Assembly: GCA_030612495.1 (NCBI GenBank)
Contig: JAUWNT010000045.1
Coordinates: 1 to 14,810 of the forward strand
From: Candidatus Aminicenantota bacterium
Lineage (GTDB): Bacteria > Acidobacteriota > Aminicenantia > UBA2199
DNA length: 14,810 nucleotides
Direction of reading: 5' to 3'
The notes below the pieces were generated by a model. It was not told the origin of the DNA, did not search any database, and saw nothing but the letters and a program-made list of their open reading frames with translations. The number at the start of each line of letters is the position of its first letter. Position 1 is the stretch's first letter. A program made the translations under genes and the position numbers. Below, piece by piece: positions 1 to 6,272 of the stretch.

Positions 1-500
1 CCAAAGGTCCACGAAATACCAAAATAATCATTATCTATTGTTTTTGGAATGTGAATAACCGGCAACCCCAATAAACTTAAATAATTTGCTGTTTTTAAGG
101 TGTCATCTCCACCAATTGTTATCAGGTAACCTATTCCAAGACTATTAAATCCTGCTAAAATATTTTTTAACTTTTTATTTTTTTCAGGATCTTTTAAATC
201 CTCTTTTTTGCTTATCTTTTTTCCAGGGTTAGATCTTGAGGTTTTTAAATAAACACCTCTTCTATTTCTTATCCTTGAAATATTAAAATCCAGGACCTCA
301 TAATGTATATTTTCTACAAGCGAATACCTGTTATGAACATCAAAATTTTCAAGAAATTCAAAGCCATAAAAAAATCCAATTATAGGGACCTTTTCATTTA
401 TAAAATTCAAAGCAACTGATGAAATGACAGCATTAGATGAAGGTGCAGGACCTCCAGAAAATAATAAAGCAACCTTTTTATTTCCTTTATAACCTTTCAT
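1..500 (-). CDS. Phosphofructokinase, pyrophosphate-type signature (5' part; runs off left edge)
   Basis: I translated this reading frame by hand; it is open from the ATG at 500 to the window edge (166 codons), so the C-terminal part is missing. It phosphorylates fructose 6-phosphate to the 1,6-bisphosphate in glycolysis. Visible PFK motifs are a modified phosphate-binding loop GGPAPSSNAVI (residues 16-26, where the family usually has APGxN), a KTSRSNP segment (86-92), GGDDT (130-134) and PKTIDND with the catalytic aspartates (152-158). In ATP-dependent enzymes the fourth residue of GGDGT/S is Gly and the second motif is PGTIDND; Asp and Lys at these positions are established marks of pyrophosphate-dependent PFK. 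An in-frame ATG at 509 is also possible. There is no Shine-Dalgarno, and the promoter lies directly against the start codon. PFK family is firm; donor specificity is inferred. Confidence 0.9.
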   Translation of the reverse strand, partial: MKGYKGNKKVALLFSGGPAPSSNAVISSVALNFINEKVPIIGFFYGFEFLENFDVHNRYSLVENIHYEVLDFNISRIRNRRGVYLKTSRSNPGKKISKKEDLKDPEKNKKLKNILAGFNSLGIGYLITIGGDDTLKTANYLSLLGLPVIHIPKTIDNDYFGISWTF

Positions 501-507
501 ACATTGC

Positions 508-536
508 ATATTATTCTAAACAACAAACTTTGTCAA
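508..536 (-). promoter_or_regulatory. Sigma70-type promoter of the phosphofructokinase gene, likely leaderless
   Basis: On the minus strand TTGACA (536-531) is followed by exactly 17 bases and TAATAT (513-508). The start site expected about 7 bases downstream would fall at 500-501, which is the ATG of the gene. The -35 is a perfect consensus; the -10 matches less well, and the AT-rich background makes chance -10 matches common. Confidence 0.55.
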
Positions 537-792
537 TAATATAAGCGAATTCCATTTCTCTCTATTTAAACTAAATTCCTTTAAATATAGAAGCTAATAG
601 TTGATCAGCTTATTAATATACTTTTGTCCCCTTACAATCAAGCCATCTTTTAAACATAGTTTTATTATGTCCTGGATATTTATAAAGTCAAGTTATAAAT
701 TATCCATCTTATATATATGGAGCCTGACCCATTGTCTTGTTTTCCTGCTATCCCAGAAAAGTGACTAAAATGCATTGAATTGCAAAAAAGTC
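537..792. other. Intergenic region between divergent phosphofructokinase and ATPase genes
   Basis: I see no intact gene here. Contents: an imperfect hairpin at 674-705 (GGATA-TTTATAA against TTATAAATTATCC, 7-base loop); an 11-base direct repeat TATAAAGTCAA at 681-691, recurring at 816-826 over the ATPase -10; and the left inverted repeat of the ATPase cassette at 721-735. On the minus strand 692-594 is a stop-bounded 32-codon frame with no usable start and a protein-like ending (DGLIVRGQKYINKLINY). It could be a gene remnant, but I recognise no family. Confidence 0.5.
721..735 (+). repeat. Left inverted repeat of the ATPase cassette
   Basis: AGCCTGACCC followed by ATTGT. It is the inverted partner of 1967-1983: ten contiguous matching bases, then five more after a 2-base gap. 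It lies 107 bases before the ATPase start codon. Confidence 0.6.
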
Positions 793-821
793 TTGACTTT
801 TCTGCAACACCCTGCTATAAA
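793..821 (+). promoter_or_regulatory. Promoter of the DUF4143 ATPase gene, likely leaderless
   Basis: TTGACT (793-798), 17 bases, TATAAA (816-821). Only six bases separate the -10 from the ATG at 828, so the expected start site is the A of the start codon. There is no Shine-Dalgarno before 828, which fits a leaderless transcript. The promoter is inside the inverted repeats and would travel with the gene. Confidence 0.6.
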
Positions 822-827
822 GTCAAT

Positions 828-1955
828 ATGAAAAGGTATTTATATGATCAGGTTTATAAAGATTTAAAGAGAAAAATGGTCTTTATTACTGGGCCCAGAC
901 AAATTGGGAAGACTTTTCTTGCAAAACAGGTAATGAAGGAATTCAATAATCCTCAATATTTAAATTATGATAATTTTAATGACAGCAAAATCATCCAAAG
1001 AATGTCCTGGAGAATAAATTCAGGGTTACTTATATTCGATGAAATCCACAAAATGAAAAACTGGAAAATGTTTTTGAAAGGTATATATGATGGACGTCCG
1101 GAGAATCAAGCAATACTGGTAACCGGAAGCACTAGATTAGATACATTTAGACAAACAGGCGAATCTCTGGCAGGTAGATATTTTCATTTGAGATTAAACC
1201 CAATGTCTGTCAAAGAGCTTGAAAATTTTTATTCTCCATATGAAGCTGTTGAAAAGCTAAATCTTCTTGGCGGATTTCCAGAGCCAATGCTCTCAAACTC
1301 TGAAGAGGATGCTCTAAGATGGAGAAATCAGTATTATGTAGATCTTATCCGTGAAGATATCCTTGAATTCGGAAAACTTAATGAAATAAGGAATATGAAA
1401 ATGCTTCTGGAATTATTAAGAAGTAGTGTAGGCTCTCCTCTTTCTTATAGTTCCCTTGCCGAAGATATCCAGATCTCCCCGAATACTGTCAAGCGATATA
1501 TCCAGATACTGGAAAACCTTCATATTATTTTCCTTTTAACTCCCTATCACAAACAACTGGCACGTGCCATACGTCGTGAGCCAAAACTATATTTTTTTGA
1601 TACAGGACTTATTAAGGCAGATAAGGGTGTAAAACTGGAAAACACAGTTGCTGTTTGTTTACGTAAATATTCCGAATATCAAAGAGATGCAAAAGGTAAG
1701 GATATATCCATGCACTACCTGAAAACAAAAGAGGGCAAAGAAGTTGATTTTGCAATTATTATAGAAGATGAATTAAAACAAATCATAGAGGTCAAATTAT
1801 CTGACATAAAATTATCCAAATCCCTCCTTTTCTTTTCTAAGCAATTTCCAGGAGCAGAAGCTATTCAACTTATACACAACCTGAGACATGAACAGTATCT
1901 GAATCGAATCAATCTGGTTCCTGCTGGGGAATGGCTTTTAAGACTGGGAATATAA
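828..1955 (+). CDS. AAA ATPase with DUF4143 C-terminal domain
   Basis: A 375-residue P-loop ATPase of the widespread bacterial and archaeal AAA_14/DUF4143 family, whose biological role is unknown. Walker A is GPRQIGKT (22-29), Walker B LLIFDEIHK (67-75), and the sensor-like strand LVTGST (97-102). A winged-helix-like stretch (about 207-233, SSLAEDIQISPNTVKRYIQI) leads into DUF4143. There EVDF (305-308) and IEVK (320-323) resemble the EVD...EVK core of PD-(D/E)xK-like folds. A TTG at 780 would add 16 residues, but family members begin just before the conserved domain and the promoter points at 828. The gene stands alone between inverted repeats and is richer in G+C than rimO, consistent with horizontal acquisition. 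Family assignment is firm, function unknown. Confidence 0.9.
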   Translation: MKRYLYDQVYKDLKRKMVFITGPRQIGKTFLAKQVMKEFNNPQYLNYDNFNDSKIIQRMSWRINSGLLIFDEIHKMKNWKMFLKGIYDGRPENQAILVTGSTRLDTFRQTGESLAGRYFHLRLNPMSVKELENFYSPYEAVEKLNLLGGFPEPMLSNSEEDALRWRNQYYVDLIREDILEFGKLNEIRNMKMLLELLRSSVGSPLSYSSLAEDIQISPNTVKRYIQILENLHIIFLLTPYHKQLARAIRREPKLYFFDTGLIKADKGVKLENTVAVCLRKYSEYQRDAKGKDISMHYLKTKEGKEVDFAIIIEDELKQIIEVKLSDIKLSKSLLFFSKQFPGAEAIQLIHNLRHEQYLNRINLVPAGEWLLRLGI

Positions 1956-1966
1956 TTAAAGTAAAA

Positions 1967-1983
1967 ACAATTGGGGTCAGGCT
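1967..1983 (+). repeat. Right inverted repeat of the ATPase cassette
   Basis: ACAAT, two extra bases, then GGGTCAGGCT (1974-1983), the exact complement of 721-730. It sits in the 82-base gap between the ATPase stop and the rimO start, just before the rimO promoter. AAAGTAA (1958-1964) and TTACTTT (1986-1992) flank it as a further 7-base inverted pair. Confidence 0.6.
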
Positions 1984-1999
1984 TCTTACTTTTATAAAT

Positions 2000-2028
2000 T
2001 TGGAAAATAGCAAAGAGTTTGATACAAT
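2000..2028 (+). promoter_or_regulatory. Promoter of rimO-pgpA, near-leaderless
   Basis: TTGGAA (2000-2005), 17 bases, TACAAT (2023-2028). Nine bases lie between the -10 and the ATG at 2038, so a start at about 2035 would leave a leader of only 2-3 bases. No Shine-Dalgarno is present. The promoter begins 17 bases after the right cassette repeat. Confidence 0.5.
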
Positions 2029-2037
2029 CAGCTTTAA

Positions 2038-3360
2038 ATGAAAACAGAAAAAACAACAGCATCATTTATTAACCTTGGATGTTTTAAAAATGTAGTAGAC
2101 ACAGAAGTACTGGGTGGATTACTTGAGAAAAAAGGAGTTAGAATAGTCTCTTCCTATGAGAAATCTGACTGGCTGATAGTGAACACGTGTGGATTCATAA
2201 GAGATGCAAAAGAAGAAAGCATTGATACCATCTTAGAAGCACTCGAAAAAAAAGAAAATGGAGAAGCAAAATATATTGCAATTATTGGATGTTTATCACA
2301 GAGATATTATAATGAAATAAAAAACAACTTCAAAGATGCAGATATCGTATGGGGCGTTAATGAGCCAGAACAACTTGCAGAATTAATTTCAAAAAAAGAG
2401 AAAATGGATTATAAAGATAAAGAGCCTTTTCTCTACAATGACACATATAATAGAATAATTACTACACCACAAAATACAACATTTATAAAAATATCAGAAG
2501 GTTGCAACATGCAGTGCAGCTTTTGTATTATTCCTCAGATAAAAGGCAGCTTTAGGTCAAGAGAGATTGGCTCAATCTTAAAAGAAGCAGAAAATTATAA
2601 AAAGATAGGGTTTCAAGAAATAAACCTAATTTCCCAGAATTCAACCTATTTCGGGAAAGATAAAGGAGAAAAATCAAAACTCCCGAAATTATTAAAAGAG
2701 ATCTCTAAAATAGGTTTTAAATGGGTAAGAGTATTATATTTAATGCCGGAAGAAGTAGATAGCGAGATAATCGAATCCTTTTCAAATCCCACAATACTTC
2801 CCTATTTTGACCTCCCATTTCAACATATATCTTTAAAAATACTAAAAAAAATGAATAGGAAAGGTGGAACAGAAAAAAATCTTGAATTAATAAAAAATAT
2901 CAGAAAAAAATTCAAAAATGCAATTATAAGAACTACCTTTATAATTGGTTTCCCCGGAGAAACAGAACCTGACTTCAATGAGCTCATTGAATTTGCAAAA
3001 AAAGCCCGTATAGAAAGAATTGGCGCATTTGAATTTTCTGAAGAAGAAAATACTGCTGCTTTTAAACTAAAAAAAAGAGTTCCCCCTGAAATTATAAAAG
3101 ATCGAATAAAAGCTCTCATGGATATTTCAGATAGGAATATTGAAAACTATAATAAAACTCTTATCAATTCAATCCAGGAATTTTTACCTCTTGGTCCATG
3201 CCTATGGAATGATAAATCAACTGTAGGGAGAATAAAATCCCAGGCTCCGGAAATAGATGGCTTAACAGTTGTAAATGAAGTATTTAAAGACATATACAAA
3301 ATCTACAACATAAAAATATCCGGATATGAAAATGAAATCTTGAAAGGAGAAAGAACATGA
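2038..3360 (+). CDS. rimO: Ribosomal protein S12 methylthiotransferase RimO
   Basis: A radical SAM enzyme that adds a methylthio group to the conserved aspartate of ribosomal protein S12, using two 4Fe-4S clusters. The order is typical: an N-terminal UPF0004 domain with cluster cysteines C15 (NLGCFKN), C51 (VNTCGFI) and C85 (IIGCLSQ); the radical SAM CxxxCxxC at C156, C160 and C163 (EGCNMQCSFC) followed by the IPQIKGSFRSR helix; and a C-terminal TRAM domain (about 370-436) containing VGRIKSQAPEIDG. That APEIDG segment separates RimO from its tRNA-modifying relative MiaB. The length of 440 residues is normal. The ATG at 2038 is the only sensible start and has no Shine-Dalgarno, in keeping with the promoter against it. 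The stop overlaps the pgpA start (ATGA), so the two are translationally coupled. Confidence 0.96.
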   Translation: MKTEKTTASFINLGCFKNVVDTEVLGGLLEKKGVRIVSSYEKSDWLIVNTCGFIRDAKEESIDTILEALEKKENGEAKYIAIIGCLSQRYYNEIKNNFKDADIVWGVNEPEQLAELISKKEKMDYKDKEPFLYNDTYNRIITTPQNTTFIKISEGCNMQCSFCIIPQIKGSFRSREIGSILKEAENYKKIGFQEINLISQNSTYFGKDKGEKSKLPKLLKEISKIGFKWVRVLYLMPEEVDSEIIESFSNPTILPYFDLPFQHISLKILKKMNRKGGTEKNLELIKNIRKKFKNAIIRTTFIIGFPGETEPDFNELIEFAKKARIERIGAFEFSEEENTAAFKLKKRVPPEIIKDRIKALMDISDRNIENYNKTLINSIQEFLPLGPCLWNDKSTVGRIKSQAPEIDGLTVVNEVFKDIYKIYNIKISGYENEILKGERT

Positions 3361-3821
3361 GACAAAAGAAATTACTAGTTTTTATTGGTACTTTTTTCAA
3401 TATTGGCAAATTTCCAATTGCTCCAGGAACACTATGCTCTCTTATAACTATGCTAATATTTTATTTTGTAAATATACTTTTGCATACCTCTTGTTTTACA
3501 CAAATAATTGCAATCATTATTATATTTTTTTTAGGTATTCCAGCATCTTCAGCTGGTGAAAAATATTTCAAAAAAAATGACCCAGGTGAAGTTGTAATAG
3601 ATGAAGTTGCGGGACAGATGATAGCTCTATTATTTATTCCTCTAACATTAGCATACTATTTTGCAGGGTTTCTTCTATTTAGAATCTTTGACATCTTTAA
3701 ACCATTCCCAATAGGATTAATAGATAAAAAAATGCATGGCGGATTGGGTATAATGTTAGATGATGTTCTTGCTGGGCTCTATGCACTTGCATGTTTACAT
3801 ATAATTATTTATTTAATTTAA
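3357..3821 (+). CDS. pgpA: Phosphatidylglycerophosphatase A
   Basis: An inner-membrane phosphatase that converts phosphatidylglycerophosphate to phosphatidylglycerol. The 154 residues carry the PgpA signatures: FPIAPGT (19-25), the acidic pair in IDEVAGQ (81-87), FDIFKPFPI (111-119) with the following LID (121-123), and GGLGIMLDDVLAG (128-140) with the metal-binding aspartates. Hydrophobic stretches at about 26-42, 47-62, 88-109 and 134-152 are likely membrane helices. The start overlaps the rimO stop by four bases, and AAGGAG (3344-3349) lies seven bases before the ATG. Pairing with rimO suggests shared transcription rather than shared function. PlsY and GpsA, about 8 kb downstream, act earlier in the same lipid pathway. 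Confidence 0.95.
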   Translation: MRQKKLLVFIGTFFNIGKFPIAPGTLCSLITMLIFYFVNILLHTSCFTQIIAIIIIFFLGIPASSAGEKYFKKNDPGEVVIDEVAGQMIALLFIPLTLAYYFAGFLLFRIFDIFKPFPIGLIDKKMHGGLGIMLDDVLAGLYALACLHIIIYLI

Positions 3822-3834
3822 TAAAGAAAAGAGT

Positions 3835-3857
3835 TTGATCATAACACATTTGATCAA
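3835..3857 (-). terminator. Possible terminator between convergent pgpA and kinase genes
   Basis: TTGATCA (3835-3841) and TGATCAA (3851-3857) form a 7-base stem with a 9-base loop, overlapping the kinase stop codon. Read on the minus strand, the hairpin is followed within a few bases by a T-rich stretch, as expected for a terminator of the kinase gene. The stem is short and low in G+C, so termination is only plausible. Confidence 0.35.
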
Positions 3858-6097
3858 TGAGTGGAAAATCCCATCTTTTCCAGTAATTTTTGCATACGAG
3901 GATCAGAACGTATTGAATCAAATAGAGGCTCCGTTTTTAGCATAAGTATATGGTAATGCTTTTCTTCAAACGCCTTATCAAAAAAGGAAATTGCCTGTTC
4001 TTTATCATTCAGCCCTAGAAAAATAATCGCAAGAGAAAAGGCTGACACATAAGTATTTTTAGATAACTGTTCTAATTGACAAAGATATTCTCTAGCTCGT
4101 TTTCTATCTCCAGATACACCATAAGCATAAGCCAGACGAGAGAGATACATGGGACTGTTGTTTGAGAGTTCAGTTGCTTTTTTTAAAGTTTCAATACCCT
4201 CATCATATTTCCTGTGCTGAATTAAAGTCATTCCAAGTTCACATTGAGCAGGTATAAAATTAGGATCCATCTCAATAACAGAATAGTAATGTTTGATTGC
4301 CTGATCATAGTGTCTCATCAGATAATATATAAACCCCCTCAAAACATGAGAAATTAAAGAAAGCGGATCCAGCTCAATAGCAAGCCTAGTTTCAACAAGA
4401 GCCTGCTCATAACGCCCCAATGCTGCCAGAAATTCAGCATATGCATGATGCAGCAAAGCCAGACCAGGTGCCAGATCAATAGCCTTACGAAACTCCTGTT
4501 CAGCAGACTGCTGTTTTACTGAATCCTCCCACAATAAAATAGCTAAAGTACTGTGCCCAAGTGCAAGCGAATTATCCTTTTTTAAAGCACAAAGCACGGC
4601 TTTTCTTGCTAGTTTATATGCATCAATAGATAAAATCACTTCATAACCAGCAAGAAGCGTGTATGTATCTGCAATACCAACATATGCTAGAGCATAAGAC
4701 GGATCTTTTTCAACTGCTTGATTGAAAAATCTCATTGCTTTTTCCAACCCGGCTGTAGTTCGTTTGTTCAAGAAATAATTCCCCTGTAAATATAAATGAT
4801 AAGCCTCAATATCACCAGTTGGACGTTTTCCTATTAAATTCCTCTCCTTCCCCAGCAACTTCACCTTTAATGTTTCCACAATTGCCAGGCTTATCTCATC
4901 CTGTATGGCAAAAATATCCTCCATCTTTCTATCATACCTCTCAGACCAGATTGTATAACCATTAGTCACACTTATCAATTCCACAAATATACGTAACCTG
5001 TTATCAGAACTGCGTACACGCCCATGGAGCACATGTTCCACTTTAAGCCTGTTACCTATCTCTCGGGCACCAAGATTATTATCCTTTAATGAGAATACAG
5101 ACCCACGAGCTAGCACTCGAAGTCCATCCACATGCCCAAGAACATGGATAATTTCATCAGTTACTCCATCACAAAAATAATCCTGTTCCCTGTTCTCGCT
5201 CAGATTAGAAAAAGGAAGCACTGCAATAGATGGTTTCTTTTCATAAACAATCTCTTGAGCAATCAGTAAATCACCTGGATCACACTGTTGCAACCGCTGT
5301 AAACTTTCTTTCACATCATCCATTGATAAAAAACGATTTTCAGGATCCTTTTCCAGGCACCTATTAATTATACATTCAAATCCTTTAGGAATTTTTTTCG
5401 TCATATTCATTATAGGATCTGGCACATCATTTAATAGAGAATGAATAACACTCTGAGCATTGGCTCCTCTGAATGGATGTTTACCTGTAACCATTTCATA
5501 CAGAACAACACCGAGAGACCAGATATCTGTTCTATGGTCAATAGTTCTTCCTCTGGCCTGCTCAGGAGACATGTAATTTACAGTTCCAATGGTCATTTGA
5601 CCTTTTAATGTCAGACGAGTCTGACCACTAAGAATTGCAAGTCCAAAGTCAACAATCTTAATTCTCTTATCGCTTGTTATGATTATATTTGCAGGCTTTA
5701 TATCACGATGAATAATCCCCTTTTCATGAACTTTTGCCAGACCACTGGCAATCTCCACTCCAATATAAAGGGCTTCTTCATATCCAATATGACCTTTTCC
5801 TATTTTTTCTCTTAATGTACATCCCACATAAAAGGCCATAGCAATAAACATATGACCATCTCTGGTTTGATCTATCTCATACACTGTACAAATTGTTGGG
5901 TGATCTAATGCTGAGGCAGCCTGAGCCTCATGCACTAACCGTATCCTGGCTTCAGTATCACGGGTTAGATCAGGTGGCAAAAACTTCAAGGCAACCTTCC
6001 TGTTGAGCTGAGTATCTTCAGCCAGGTATACAACTCCCATTCCGCCCCCACCGATCTTTTTTATAATTTTGTAATGAGAAACAATCTCGCCCTTCAT
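3854..6097 (-). CDS. Cytosolic Ser/Thr protein kinase with TolB-like domain and TPR repeats
   Basis: A 747-residue signalling protein. The N-terminal Hanks-type kinase domain (about 9-272) is complete: glycine loop IGGGGMGVVYLAED (15-28), ATP-binding Lys in VALK (K38), HRDIKPAN with catalytic D132, DFG (150-152), and SPE (177-179) in place of APE. It is an RD kinase and should be active. Residues about 287-417 (IAVLPFSNLS to VETLKVKL) match the TolB/FlgO-like domain seen in TPR kinases and cyclases. The rest is TPR-rich, with repeat cores near 434-467, 535-575, 584-615, 618-645 and 652-680, and a typical SDPRMQKLLEKMGF end. No membrane segment is visible, unlike PknB-type receptors. Sampled stretches are about 37-48% G+C, above the neighbours, suggesting separate history or selection. 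Substrates are unknown. Confidence 0.93.
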   Translation of the reverse strand: MKGEIVSHYKIIKKIGGGGMGVVYLAEDTQLNRKVALKFLPPDLTRDTEARIRLVHEAQAASALDHPTICTVYEIDQTRDGHMFIAMAFYVGCTLREKIGKGHIGYEEALYIGVEIASGLAKVHEKGIIHRDIKPANIIITSDKRIKIVDFGLAILSGQTRLTLKGQMTIGTVNYMSPEQARGRTIDHRTDIWSLGVVLYEMVTGKHPFRGANAQSVIHSLLNDVPDPIMNMTKKIPKGFECIINRCLEKDPENRFLSMDDVKESLQRLQQCDPGDLLIAQEIVYEKKPSIAVLPFSNLSENREQDYFCDGVTDEIIHVLGHVDGLRVLARGSVFSLKDNNLGAREIGNRLKVEHVLHGRVRSSDNRLRIFVELISVTNGYTIWSERYDRKMEDIFAIQDEISLAIVETLKVKLLGKERNLIGKRPTGDIEAYHLYLQGNYFLNKRTTAGLEKAMRFFNQAVEKDPSYALAYVGIADTYTLLAGYEVILSIDAYKLARKAVLCALKKDNSLALGHSTLAILLWEDSVKQQSAEQEFRKAIDLAPGLALLHHAYAEFLAALGRYEQALVETRLAIELDPLSLISHVLRGFIYYLMRHYDQAIKHYYSVIEMDPNFIPAQCELGMTLIQHRKYDEGIETLKKATELSNNSPMYLSRLAYAYGVSGDRKRAREYLCQLEQLSKNTYVSAFSLAIIFLGLNDKEQAISFFDKAFEEKHYHILMLKTEPLFDSIRSDPRMQKLLEKMGFSTH

Positions 6098-6115
6098 ATT
6101 TTATACCTTCACATC

Positions 6116-6144
6116 CTTATAACAAATACACAGTTTTTTTTCAA
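6116..6144 (-). promoter_or_regulatory. Possible promoter of the kinase gene
   Basis: On the minus strand TTGAAA (6144-6139), 17 bases, TATAAG (6121-6116). The predicted start at about 6109 leaves a 12-base leader that keeps only a weak AAGG Shine-Dalgarno before the ATG at 6097. The match is moderate in an AT-rich region. Confidence 0.35.
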
Positions 6145-6160
6145 CATGAATGTGAATTAT

Positions 6161-6189
6161 TTGACTCTTTAATATTTTAGATGTAATAT
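6161..6189 (+). promoter_or_regulatory. Promoter candidate for the C1-peptidase gene
   Basis: TTGACT (6161-6166), 17 bases, TAATAT (6184-6189), giving a leader of about 77 bases. A perfect TATAAT at 6230-6235 lies closer to the gene but has only a weak -35 (TTTAAT). Either or both could drive the gene. AGGAGG (6262-6267), five bases before the ATG, provides a strong ribosome binding site. Confidence 0.4.
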
Positions 6190-6272
6190 AAAATTTTAAG
6201 CAAAAACTTTAATTTATAAAATAAATTGTTATAATATATTTTGATCTTTAAATTAAAAATTAGGAGGAAATT

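Larger units (their letters stand above)
721..1983. mobile_element. Putative ATPase cassette bounded by inverted GGGTCAGGCT repeats
   Basis: The ATPase gene and its promoter are enclosed by AGCCTGACCC (721-730) and its exact complement GGGTCAGGCT (1974-1983). The match continues inward by ATTGT/ACAAT after a 2-base offset. The right copy lies 18 bases after the ATPase stop codon, so the repeats frame this one gene. Sampled stretches of the gene are about 32-47% G+C, against 23-30% in rimO next door. No transposase is encoded, so any movement would need an enzyme supplied in trans. From memory, similar GGGGTCAGG-type sequences occur beside IS200/REP-type transposase and toxin-antitoxin genes in other genomes; I cannot verify that here. 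Mobility is inferred. Confidence 0.35.

Noticed and set aside
594..692. Minus-strand 32-codon frame ending DGLIVRGQKYINKLINY
   Set aside because: It has no start codon, is bounded by a stop immediately upstream and matches no family I recognise. It may be a gene remnant but is too short to call.
780..827. Upstream TTG extension of the ATPase
   Set aside because: It would add 16 residues outside the conserved domain and would need translation through the promoter; the ATG at 828 fits better.
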